In this document: positions 38,401 to 47,445 of the stretch, piece by piece
Layout: the number at the start of each line of letters is the position of its first letter
How positions within the stretch are numbered: the stretch's first letter is position 1
Source: Anagrus nilaparvatae
Taxonomy: Eukaryota > Arthropoda > Insecta > Hymenoptera > Mymaridae
Assembly (NCBI GenBank): GCA_022575985.1
Contig: JAKSXM010000247.1
Span: 2,875,501-2,939,500, forward strand
Reading direction: 5' to 3'
Length of the DNA stretch: 64,000 bases
Notes under the pieces: model-generated
Told to the model about the DNA's origin: nothing
What the model saw: only the letters and a program-made list of their open reading frames with translations
The model's database searches: none
Translations under genes and position numbers: made by a program

Positions 38401-40655
38401 ACGATTGCCGATTCTTGCTCGGGAAATAAATTTTTTTCTTTTTTTTTCTTGTAATCGATTATAATTCATTTCAGTAGATAATATTTCAATAATAATAAAT
38501 GCAATCAATCAATTATTGATACAGAGAAATCAAAATGTCATTATTTATTTATTTATTTTATTTTGAACATAAATTTAAATATTTGAACTAAAACTTGACT
38601 TTAGAATGGTTTTCTTTCATTTCTCAATTATCCATAAGTGTCTTAATATTTTTTAAAATAATAATTAAATTTTTTTTAAATTTAAGTTATTCTTTAATTG
38701 AAAAAAAACCTATTATCTGATAACATTAACTTTTGTTAATTAAAAAAAAAAAAATAACAAGCAAAATAATTTGTATTTCGTTCAAAGCCAAGGTTTATAG
38801 ATATTTAACTTTTTAAGTACCGCACCTTTGTAATTAAAAGGACTAGTGAATAATATAAATTGAATGAACAGATTAAGTATGATGTAATTTTACAGATTTT
38901 TTTGTGTTTTTTTTAATTTGTTTAGAATGTTTTTAATATAATGGGTAATAAAATACAAATGAGACATTTAACAAAATAGAATCAACAAATTTTCAGATTT
39001 TTTTAAAAATAATTTTCAGTTAAATTAGTTTGCAATTACCTTTTTTAAATTAAATATTGTTCTTATTTTTTAATAAACAAAATCAGAAATTTTTTATGAA
39101 ATTTTACGGAATTTTTATGAATTTTTTTCTTATATTCTTAAAAGTAACTCTTGTAAACCTAAAAAAAAGAATAGTTAATTCGCGAAAATTTACTAATTTT
39201 TACCTTATTTTTCTTGTCAATTTACAAGAGCTACTTTTTACATTGCATTCTTACACGAAGGTTCTTTGATTACTTATATGGCTAACTGTTTTACTAAAAT
39301 AACAAAAATTTATGAAGGAGAATTTTGCTGCAAGAATTATCAAAACAAGCTTATTTTCAAATATAATGTTGAATAATCAAGCAAAACAGAAGTAAATAAG
39401 TTAAAACATTTTAAATTTTAAATAAATTTCAGAAAAAATTTTAAATACTCGACCTTATTTTTTATTAATTTTAAAAATTGTTGATTCCAAAATATTCTAA
39501 ATTTAATGAAGAAAGTGAAAACACTTTTCCCTGACTCAAAAAAAAACAACAAAGTACAAAAAAATGGAAAATAAATTAAAATTCTCAAAAACAAATTAGT
39601 TGATACCCAGTATACACTTAAAAGAAGATATAAAAATTCAACGATTAGCTAAAAATATAACTTTTGCTTTAAAAAGATTACCGAAAGATTCAATTTCTTT
39701 TTCTTGTTTTGGTTTAGTCTTTGACAGTCAAAAAATATTTATGATGTTTACTGGAAAATTATGAACTTCAAAACTTTTTCGGATTTTTAAAATTTCGTGT
39801 TGATTGTAACCCACTGAATATTTATTTAATTAGAGCACAAGATATTGATGTATACAGAACCTTTTAACTATAAACACATAATTACGCAAATAACAAGCTC
39901 TAATCGTTATAAATCTAATATCTGAATAAAGTATTTTTCGTTATGATTAATACAAGTGGCTTTAATATACATAGTTGCGATATTTGTTTTACTTGTAAAT
40001 TATCGTTCCAACTACAAGGTGGTTAATTAAATATCAAATAATCCACGTTATAACTAATTTCTAAGTTTTGCTGTTAAAAATTCTTAAATTTTAAAGCAAC
40101 AAATTTAAGTAGAACTATAATAAAAATGGCTCTTTTCTTCATTATGTGTAACTTTTGCAAAAATTATTAAAGTCCTAGAAGATTCACATTCTTTTTGATG
40201 TTCTAATTTTTATTTTTTAAATTTATTGTATAGTTTACATTAACTCTGATTGACAATGTCAAGAAAATAAAATGAAAAAATATGTATATATTTTTATATA
40301 TTATATATATAAATATTCTTTTTAAAATTAATAATAATAATAATAATAATTATGAAAGAATAATAGTTGAGTAAGATGATGATAAGAAAAAAAAAGATAA
40401 TAAAGTTAATTCGTAAGATTAAAGTTAAATATTAAATAAATTTTGATAATTGAATTAGCCATACATATTTTAAATTGTTTATAATAAAAATGTAAGCTAA
40501 ATAACGTACGTACCATTAATTTCAATTCGTTTTCTTCTAGCAATATCAACTTCTTCTTTTTCTAATTTACTTTCAATTTGATAAAATATCATTGCACCTA
40601 ACAGTAAATAAATTAAAAATAACAATAACAACATCAACCATTGTTTTTTCGACAT
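22341..40655 (-). CDS. Ork1: Two-pore-domain K+ channel, Ork1/KCNK0 orthologue (complete)
   Basis: Eight exons on the minus strand (40514-40655, 27688-27864, 27224-27604, 25516-25778, 24836-24994, 24521-24754, 23614-24438, 22341-23480) join in frame to 1106 aa; Drosophila Ork1 is about 1000 aa. The protein starts MSKKQW followed by TM1 and has two pore loops: TIGYGN (105-110, split by an intron inside Gly107) and TIGFGD (225-230). TM4 ends GYIVMIMTFIARG, followed by the Ork1-type IWNEFNKEIHYLRR segment. The roughly 790-residue cytoplasmic tail keeps other Ork1 landmarks: FSDKDILASE, WTWSG, and repeated RRFSLR/RRFSVR motifs resembling basophilic-kinase (RRxS) sites. Drosophila KCNK0 is a kinase-regulated leak channel that sets resting potential. 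Intron 1 is 12.6 kb. The convergent neighbour is HARS. Confidence 0.93.
23614..24438 (-). CDS. Ork1: K2P channel exon 7: tail with RRFSLR motifs
   Basis: Acceptor ATTTTAAG, donor GTATGT, 275 codons, phase 0. Contains GEWTWSG, KSRFLSLALP, two near-identical blocks RRMTAIQLP/RKMTATKLP, MRRFSLR and RRRFSLRPVNL. Low complexity, Ser/Gln/Pro-rich and probably disordered. Confidence 0.9.
24521..24754 (-). CDS. Ork1: K2P channel exon 6: tail segment
   Basis: Acceptor ATTTTAG, donor GTAAGA, 78 codons, phase 0. Contains an acidic MSPDDDEDDFE run and GFSDKDILASE, conserved in Ork1. Confidence 0.9.
24836..24994 (-). CDS. Ork1: K2P channel exon 5: tail segment
   Basis: Acceptor ATTTTTAG, donor GTTCAT, 53 codons, phase 0. 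Contains RVYVDEYDYY, a FPRSNSFPNL motif matching the PRSNSCPDL segment of Drosophila Ork1, and RRRAMSEVVPK. Confidence 0.88.
25516..25778 (-). CDS. Ork1: K2P channel exon 4: TM4 and start of tail
   Basis: Acceptor TTTTATAG, donor GTAATA, 263 bases, ending in phase 0. FYIVYKIFLIGWISFGLGYI and VMIMTF form TM4. The basic, helical ARGMRSKKIARIERKL and LRRVFNELQLSK follow. Confidence 0.93.
27224..27604 (-). CDS. Ork1: K2P channel exon 3: filter 1, TM2, TM3, filter 2
   Basis: Acceptor ATTTACAG, donor GTAACA, 381 bases. Contains GYGNLAP, LIGIPINGILLAQLGEFFGQ (TM2), a Lys-rich intracellular loop, TM3 and the second filter TLTTIGFGD. Confidence 0.94.
27688..27864 (-). CDS. Ork1: K2P channel exon 2: extracellular cap and pore helix 1
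   Basis: Acceptor TTTTTAG, donor GTAATT. Encodes ALLNAHYIQD through LSDYCGKSV and WDFYNSFYFAYTVVSTI, ending one base into the first filter glycine. It contains one cap cysteine (DYC) at the position used for cap dimerisation in several K2P channels. Confidence 0.92.
31130..31333. mobile_element. 204-bp palindromic MITE, CACGTAAAAAG ends
   Basis: Left CACGTAAAAAGATTAAGCTT and right AAGCTTAATCTTTATACGTG are imperfect inverted repeats. Inside is a second inverted layer (GCTTACTGAAGTAAGCTTAC with GTAAGCTTACTTCAGTAAGC) and tandem TTAATTTTAAAAATTAAG blocks. No coding capacity. Confidence 0.7.
32355..33923. mobile_element. 1.57-kb palindromic element, CACTGAGAAAATTATATAA ends
   Basis: Arms of about 350 bases, 32355-32705 and about 33572-33923, are near-perfect inverted copies starting CACTGAGAAAATTATATAAT. 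They are built of ATGATATCAT-type short palindromes. The loop holds about 340 bases of unique sequence plus the separate 519-bp palindrome at 33050-33568. Comparison with the mirrored arm of the interrupted older element suggests a two-base TG target duplication. No transposase frame. Confidence 0.75.
33050..33568. mobile_element. 519-bp near-perfect palindrome inside the larger element
   Basis: Arms of about 250 bases run from TCGCTCGCACGCTTTCGTTC (left) to GAACGAAAGCGTGCGAGCGA (right). They meet at an AT-rich centre near 33309. Differences between the arms are few (for example a CGAATAC/CGATAC indel), suggesting recent origin or arm homogenisation. Flanks are poly-T/poly-A, so no target duplication can be read. 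Confidence 0.75.
35471..35830. repeat. 180-bp tandem duplication
   Basis: AAAATAAATAAACAAACAGA begins at 35471 and again at 35651. The two 180-base units stay similar throughout (ACATTCTTACGGTGAAATTT; ACTACGAAAATGTATTCAAC; TCTAAGAACGTTTAAAGTT), with scattered substitutions. Confidence 0.8.
35884..37530. repeat. Satellite array, about 289-bp monomer, higher-order 868-bp period
   Basis: CTTTGAAACGCACCTTCGAC (or a one-base variant) starts at 35905, 36195, 36483, 36773, 37063 and 37351, giving spacings of 290, 288, 290, 290 and 288. Monomers 2 and 5 share CTTTCAGTTTATCTAATTTT, whereas monomers 1 and 4 have GGACCTATAAATTTAATAAT at that place. Corresponding monomers are exactly 868 bases apart (1 to 4, 2 to 5, 3 to 6). 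The last monomer is cut off near 37507. Small open frames here are by-products of the repeat. Confidence 0.9.
37953..38052 (+). repeat. tRNA-like sequence with A-rich tail (SINE head or tRNA pseudogene)
   Basis: GTCTTCATAGCTCAGTGG contains a box A-like TAGCTCAGTGG. About 40 bases on, GGGTTCGAATCC is a perfect box B. The 3' acceptor strand does not pair with the 5' end and the D stem is broken, so this is not a functional tRNA. The poly(A)-like tail AATAAAAAAAATAAATAAAA suggests a tRNA-derived SINE. Confidence 0.6.
40514..40655 (-). CDS. Ork1: K2P channel exon 1: start and TM1
   Basis: ATG at 40655-40653 encodes MSKKQWLMLLLLFLIYLLLG (the first transmembrane helix), then IESKLEKEEVDIARRKRIEIN. 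The donor GTACGT follows 40514 and the exon ends in phase 1. On the sense strand a 36-base T tract (A40674-A40709 on the plus strand) lies 19-54 bases before the ATG. Confidence 0.9.
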
Positions 40656-40665
40656 ATTGGTTGAT

Positions 40666-40711
<46 letters not shown>

Positions 40712-42632
40712 AAATTAAAACATAATGACTCTCCTATAATGAGGAGTAATTGAGCCTTTGTCACGAAATCATTGCGTTAAAGCTTATAAGTTACAGTGCT
40801 AAGTACTAACTGGCCTCGCGGATAATATTATTGTAAACTTGCATTATATCTCTTCTACACACTTATTCTCGACTCTTTTTATTATCAACAAGCGACAAGA
40901 AAAACCTAAATGAACGATTAAATAATACATCTTTTATCTCTTTCATTATCATAATATTTAAACGTTTTGTTTTATTACTAATTCTAATTTAGATAATCCA
41001 CTTCCACATACAATTTTTTTCTTTATCTTTTTATCTTTAGCCCCCTCTTCACGAAGAATGATAACAGCAAAATTTTATTATCGTAGGAACCAGGAAGAAC
41101 CATCATCGTTTTTCAATTAAATTATTAACGGAAATAACCCAAAATTTATACGTAGTTAATTACCCAGCTTTAAAAAAAACTAAATTAATATTTAAAAAAA
41201 TTTGAATATACACCCCCTAAAATTTTGCTTAGTTTTTATGCCCTCAAATAATAAATTTACAAAATAAAAAGCAATGAGTTGTTTATTAACCTATACAGTG
41301 AGAATTTTTAGCTGTTAAAATTATACAAACAGAAATAACGTGTTAATAAATAAATTTCTGAGAATTTTCAAGAAACATTTCATAGTAAGTTTACTAGCGT
41401 ATTACTTAGCGTAATACGCTTAGCGTAAATACGTTTTACTTAGCGTATTTTTAAATAAATTTAAAAAAGTCTATAAGTTTTTTCTGGAGAGTAGTTGTAA
41501 AATTAGAACCACGATTGGATACATTTTTTAAAAAATTTTTATTCTTTACTGACTCAGACCAAGAACTCTCGTGTTTAGTCACTTGCCATCACCAGATTTG
41601 ATCTATTTTAGGTTTTATGGGTCGCTGATCACGAATTTTGAGGTCAATTATTTAAGAAATGAGCGTTTTACCATTAAGTTTGCAAAAATTACTTCTAAAA
41701 GGGTTATATTTTATGTATTCACTTTATTTGTGTGTTCAGATTTTGACTTTATAGGTTTCTCCGGTCACTGATCACAAATTTAAGAGTCATGTCTACAAGA
41801 AATTGTTACTTCACCCTTAAATTTACAAAAAGATTAAAAATCCCTTTTTTAGGAGTAATTTGTGTTGATTAAAGGGTGAAGCCCTAATTTCTCATAGAAA
41901 AAGCTCTGAAATTTGTGAGAATCGACCCAAAAAACCTTGCTCTAGACCAAATCTGATAATGGTTGGAAAGAGAAGAACCCCGGTTAGGTTTACTTTTAGG
42001 CCAATCATTTAACAGAATCTTAAAAAGCACCGCATCACATTGAAAGATTTAATTGGTCTTAAAGCAAACCATACTGTCACCAGACGTCTATCGAGAACTT
42101 TGTCTATCTAAGAAATCTGAGTTAAAACTTGAATTGAATTTTAAATGAAATACTGAGCTCTTTAATAAAAATAAAAGTAAAGTAAATATTACATGATACG
42201 TAATTTTTATTTTCAAGATTTTAAATGAATATTGGTGTTTGCTGTTTACAATAAAATAATATATATTATCGGTGAGTAATTTCAGGCATTTTATTTGCAG
42301 AGAAGCATAAAATGAGATATATACAAAAGAATTTTCTCAATGTATAAGCAGTAAATAATATGATTTTATTTTTTATAATAAAATTTGTTTAAGCATTTAC
42401 ATTAAAATTACGCATTTCTAAATTAATCAAAACATATATAATATATCAGAATATAATAATCGTATTGTCAAATTAAAGAAAAAGAAATTATGATTAAGAG
42501 ATTTAGTCAATAAAATTTCCAAAATGCAGTTCTTAGATTATTTGTAGAGATATTTTCAAAGTCTTATATGAGTTGTACATGGTCGATTTTTTAAATTGGT
42601 TCCAAGACATTTTTTTGCAGCGCTTTATTTAA

Positions 42633-43355
42633 CGACGCTCTGTCCACCACAGGGTGTTTTTTGCGCAGCATATTTGTAACTAAAATATTTTAACCATATA
42701 TTTATTTATAATAATTTTTTAATGAAAGAATCAATGCTTTTCAGTATTTAGTACAAGAATATAAAAAAAAAAAGTTAAAAATGTTTATTTGTTTAAACAA
42801 ATACGACCTGTTAAATTGTTGAAATTTTTGGGTCATAAAAGCCTGAGTTCCCAGATCTGGGCTACTTGGATCAAAATTCTGCTTGGCTCATATTGAAGAT
42901 CATTCAATTCTAGGGTCAGGTATCGTGGGAAATTTTTCGCTAAACCTCTTCAGTAATGAGTTACAGCTATTTGTTTATAAATTTTAGAGCATTTAAAAAT
43001 TTTTTTTTTATAAACAATTAGCTGTAATGCATTACTGAAGAGGTTTAGCGAAAAATTTCCCACAATACCTCCACCTAGAATTCAATGATCTTCAATATGA
43101 GCCAAGCAGAATTTTGATCCAAGTAGCCCAGATCTGGGAACTCAGGCTTTTATGACCCAAAAATTTCAACAATTTAACAGGTCGTATTTGTTTAAACAAA
43201 TAAACATTTTTAACTTTTTTTTTTTATATTCTTGTACTAAATACTGAAAAGCATTGATTCTTTCATTAAAAAATTATTATAAATAAATATATGGTTAAAA
43301 TATTTTAGTTACAAATATGCTGCGCAAAAAACACCCTGTGGTGGACAGAACGTCC
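42633..43355. mobile_element. 723-bp near-perfect palindrome flanked by TTAA
   Basis: Arms of about 345 bases start CGACGCTCTGTCCACCACAG (left) and, inverted, GGACGTTCTGTCCACCACAG (right). They meet in an AT-rich loop of about 35-40 bases near 42995. TTAA precedes (42629-42632) and follows (43356-43359) the element, the target signature of piggyBac-like transposition. No open frame; the RNA or single strand would fold into one long hairpin. Confidence 0.85.
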
Positions 43356-44455
43356 TTAATATTTTTCATAAATAAATCCTTGACAAGACACATGACCAAA
43401 TAAAACAGATTTTAATAAAAGTTGGTATATAACAAGAAAGCATATTAAATAATACATATTTAAAATTAGAAGATCCTAGGGTGACTCCTTCATTATTAAA
43501 TAATTAAAAATAATTTTGCTTCTCCGAGCATCTTATACACGTGATTCTTATAGGACGACATTTTACAATAAAAAATTAAAGTATTTTTTGAGTACAGTTT
43601 TTGATAAAAAAATTATAACATATAAAAAACATATCGTAGAATATAATTATTCAATTTATTTTAGACTAGGGTGGTTTGTTTATAACGAAAATTTTATTTA
43701 TTTAACAATGCTATCGTATAGTTGTGCGCGCGCAAGGTTCTCGCTTCTTTAGTAATAAGATAGAAAGAGAGAGTAACAGTTTCTTATTCCTATTATCCCC
43801 AGCTTGGTAGTTATCATCCTTAAATATTTATTTTAAGAAGGGAGAGAGATTCTGCTTCTAACGGTCGAAGGAAGCGGTTGTGTATACCGCGTGGCCTCTT
43901 AATCAATCACCTTTATTCTGTTTCTAAAAACCCTAAAAACTCTTTTTCGCCCCTTCGATAGTTAAAACCGGAATCTGACAACAATACGTAAAAGAAATTA
44001 TAGGGTTAACATTGTGGAGGCATTTTTGACAACAATTCTAATTATTACTACAAACGCAAGAATGTCAAAAATGTCGAAAAAGTGATAACCTATAAGACAA
44101 CAAAACAGGCTCAATGGCGCTCATGCGCGGTAGAATGCCAGGGAGTTAAATTCAACTCTGAATAAATAAAAAAAAAAAAATAAAAAAAAAAAAAAAAAAA
44201 GAAGGGAGAGCAGAACTATTTGCCGAGCTGCATGGGGCACTTTAATTAAAGACGGAATTTATTTGAATTTCGTGTAGCCATATTTTTTATTTTTCGACAT
44301 TGATATCGACAACACGAGTCTATTCGTTTCATAATCCGGTGCCAAGATGGACGCTGCACAAGCGCGTTTTAAGTCAAAATGAGAAGGGGGACTCTTACAT
44401 TTTAAATAATACATAAAATTAACGCTCTCTTTTTTTTCTGAATATATTTCGCTTA

Positions 44456-44875
44456 TTTATTATTATATGAAGTGCATTGGCGCACGGGGCCTTCGGCCCC
44501 CCTGTTGCCTTCTTGAAGATTGTTCACTTGGCTTTTTTATTTTAATATGAAATGTGTTGGCACATTTAAAATTAAAGTGCACCCCGCCCCCGCCCCCGCC
44601 TCTTCTTTGCTTCTACTTTATTTAAGCAATTTTTTATTAACAGCAAGCTTACTCAAAAAATGCTTGATATTATATTTTTTTGTATAAAAAGTAATCAATT
44701 ATTAAATGCCCCTTGGAAAGCACCTCGCGCCCCCCCCCCCCCCAGCTAGCTTAACCTAACCTAAATCCTAGGGGTGCTTGTATAACAAGAAATGGGATTA
44801 AAACTCCCCATTAGGTGAAACTCGCGCCCACCCCCCCGCCTAGCCTAACCTAACCTAAATCCTAGGGGTGCTTGA
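44456..44875. repeat. GC-rich island: UUCG-type hairpin, C-run/G4-prone blocks, TTAGG-like tandem unit
   Basis: GGGGCCTTCGGCCCC at 44486-44500 is a perfect hairpin. CCCCGCCCCCGCCCCCGCC at 44582-44600 and C runs at 44730-44743 and 44830-44836 could form G-quadruplexes on the minus strand. A unit of about 97 bases is tandemly duplicated: CTCGCGCCC, a C run, TAACCTAACCTAA and TCCTAGGGGTGCTTG occur at 44725-44775 and 44821-44873. CCTAACCTAACC matches the insect telomere repeat (TTAGG) but only two or three units are present. Confidence 0.7.
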
Positions 44876-45080
44876 TTTTGTTTAATTTTTAGGCATATAA
44901 TAAATGTAATTATTTATCATAATTTATACATGTAAAAATGGTAAAAATTTAATAGTAGATATAATAAAATAAAAATTTATTATTTAAAAATTTATTTTTT
45001 CTTATTTTTAAAATAAAAAATTAAAAAAAATACATTATTTAATTAAAAAATAAAAAAAAAAAATAAAAAAAAAAAAAAAA

Positions 45081-45166
45081 AATTGGGCGTCAAGTGGGCT
45101 TGAACCGCCAATAGTAAAAAAAGTCATAATATGAGTCTGATATTTTCAGAATGAGCTATCGTGAAA
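45081..45166 (-). repeat. tRNA-like sequence on the minus strand
   Basis: Read on the minus strand, GATAGCTCATTCTG (box A-like) is followed about 45 bases later by GGCGGTTCAAGCCC (box B-like) and ends CTTGACGCCCAATTTTTT, with a long T tract that could terminate RNA polymerase III. The spacing is slightly long and the stems are poor, so a degenerate tRNA or SINE head is more likely than a working tRNA gene. Confidence 0.45.
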
Positions 45167-45415
45167 TCATGTTTTTCTATAATAAAATTTAAGTTTCGTT
45201 CAAAATATTCAAGAGCTATATACAGTAGAATCTCTCCCCTCTTCTTTCTTCTTTGAAAGCGGCACCGGACTATGAAATAAATAGACAGAGCTGATATCGA
45301 CATCGACGAATAGCTTGGCTTCACTGTAATAAAAATGTATATAAATTTTTTTTAATTATTCCATTTGATCAATAAATTTAAATTATTCTATAATGTTATT
45401 GTATTTAAAATTTGC

Positions 45416-46352
45416 ATATGAGCATTTATTTTAAAATTGATACTTAACTCGAGCCTGGAATCGTAAATTTTTTTTTTGAGGGCACACCGGAACGACCCTT
45501 GTTTTTGTGAAGTTTGAACCCTCAGGAAGTCGTAAAAAGTCGAGAACAAGGATTCGGTGATAGGTGCCAAAAAGATTCACTTTTATGTCAGAAACCGTGT
45601 TTTTCGTATCTGAGCTACCCCAAATTTTTAAAATAACCTTTTAGGTAAATAAAATTTTAAAAAAATAGATAAAAAATCTGATCGCCAGGGAAAAACTACT
45701 CCAGAAGAAAAAAAAACTTGTCTTTTTCCGATGAAATTTAGCCAAGTTATCATCAATTTAAGATTTTGCTCAAATTCGGGTTAAAAAAGATTGAAATTTT
45801 ATTGAAAAAAGCCTGTTTCTGAACTTTAAACATGCATTACTCGCTTGATTTTCATCGTAAAATAATAATTTTTTTTTTTAAATCAATTAATTTTTCCCTG
45901 GCAATTCATTTCTTTAAGAAAAAAATCATTTTTATGTACCAAATTTCAATTTTTAGGTCAAAAGCCTTTGAAAACTGTAAGTAGCAAGATTTACTTAACA
46001 CAGTTTTTGACCTAAAAATTGAAATTTGGTACATAAAAATGATAAGTTTTTTTTTCTTCTGGAGTGGTTTTTCCCTGGCAATTAGATTTTCTTATCTATT
46101 TTTTAAAATTTTATTTGCCTAAAAAGTTATATTAAAAATTTGGGGTAGCTCAGATACGAAAAACACGGTTTCTGACATAAAAGTGAAAAAATCTTTTTGG
46201 CACCTATCACCGAATCCTTGTTCACGACTTTTTTCAACTTCCTGAGGGTTCAAACTTCACGAAAACAAGGGTCGTTCCGGTGTGCCCTCAAAAAAAAAAT
46301 TTACGATTCCAGGCTCGAGTTAAGTATCAATTTTAAAATAAATGCTCATATA
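45416..46352. mobile_element. 937-bp foldback element, arms of unequal length
   Basis: The outer arms are near-identical inverted copies: ATATGAGCATTTATTTTAAA at the left and its complement at the right, then GGCACACCGGAACGACCCTT, GGTGATAGGTGCCAAAAAGA and ATCTGAGCTACCCCAAATTT. The symmetry centre is near 45985 (ACTGTAAGTAGCAAGATTTA), not the midpoint. The right arm lacks about 200 bases present in the left arm. The same core is found at 53840-54665 and 58753-59829. No coding capacity. Confidence 0.8.
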
Positions 46353-47114
46353 TAACTGTGTATATATTGTGCACATTATCGTGGATCCAATCAGAATGAC
46401 CCTTTAGATATAATTTTCATTTGAGGAACAAAAAAAAAATGAATTTGTCGCAACCGGAATTTTCTCAATTTTTTTTTCAGCCTGGCCTGTCGATTTCGCC
46501 CAAAATTTTCAGCATTTTTAATTTCAAAACAATTATTAATATTTTGGAAAATCTAAAAATTTACCTTTCTTGGCTGTTAAAAGAAAATGAGATTAATTTG
46601 TAAAATACTTATTTTTATAAACTGTTAATGAAAAAAATATACATTTTTATACGGTAATAAGTGTAAAGATTTCTTTTTAATACCTTAAATTACACTTAAT
46701 ATTTATTTAAGAGAATATTGCATTTTGCACTTCAATTACATGCATATAGATTCAATAAGAAAAAAGTGTTATAAATGAGATTTCATTGAATATATAATTA
46801 TCATTATTTTCACAACATTTATAGTATACAACTTTTATTACAATTATATAGAACAAACAGAGACACAAAAATTAAATAAAAATTCCAGCATTAAACAATG
46901 AGATAAAATTTAGCTTTTTACAGATTCTAAAAATCCGTTTAACTAAAGAAACAATATACTTGTAAGAATTTCAAAATGACTAAAATAAATTCTGGAAAAA
47001 TTGAACCTGATTTTTTCACCTCAAAAACTTGTAGATTCTATATAGATTATATAAGCCGTTATTAGCTCAGGTAGGCAGCCAATAAATATCAAAATCAATA
47101 ACCGAATTATGTAT

Positions 47115-47445
47115 TTAATTATTTGATTTTCCCGCGTTAAAATAAAATCGGGCTTGTAAATTTTTTTGATAAAATTTACGACCCATCCTTGAATCTAAAT
47201 TCATAAAAACGCATTGCTCGTTATTTATATCTTGTAAAGCTTTTTGAAGTATGCGTGCTTCGCGTCTAGTTGTAAGTAAATTATTCCATGGCGACCATTC
47301 GTATCTACTATCCAGTGGTATTAATTTCATTTTTTCTGATTCTTCACTTTCTGATATTGCTGATTTTCCTTGCCAAATGTTATTAACTAAGTACCTTATT
47401 GTTTTTGGTCCGATGGAAAAAGCAGTACATTCCTGATTAAATCCT
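47115..47445 (-). CDS. IQUB: IQUB terminal exon
   Basis: Acceptor TTTTTTCCAG. Encodes RGFNQECTAFSIGPKTIRYL, an Ile-Trp pair (NNIWQGK), the signature YEWSPWNNLLTTRREARIL and an end rich in Lys/Arg/Phe, stopping at TAA. Confidence 0.88.

Larger units (their letters stand above)
27865..40513 (-). other. Ork1: 12.6-kb first intron of the K2P channel gene
   Basis: Donor GTACGT at 40513 and acceptor TTTTTAG at 27866-27865 bracket a repeat-filled intron. Named elements are listed separately (31130, 31971, 32355, 33050, 35471, 35884, 37953). No nested gene was recognised. 28-31 kb and 38-40.5 kb are AT-rich with no clear structure apart from an (AAT)n run near 40330. Confidence 0.8.
40656..47114. 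other. Repeat-rich intergenic region between the K2P channel and IQUB genes
   Basis: It should contain the promoter and 5' UTR of the channel gene (reading left from 40655) and the IQUB 3' UTR (left of 47115). No coding sequence was recognised. Contents listed separately are a 36-base A tract, the TTAA-flanked palindrome, C-rich tandem blocks, a tRNA-like sequence and a foldback element. Around 41390-41450 there are several TTAGCGTA words in both orientations. Confidence 0.55.
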
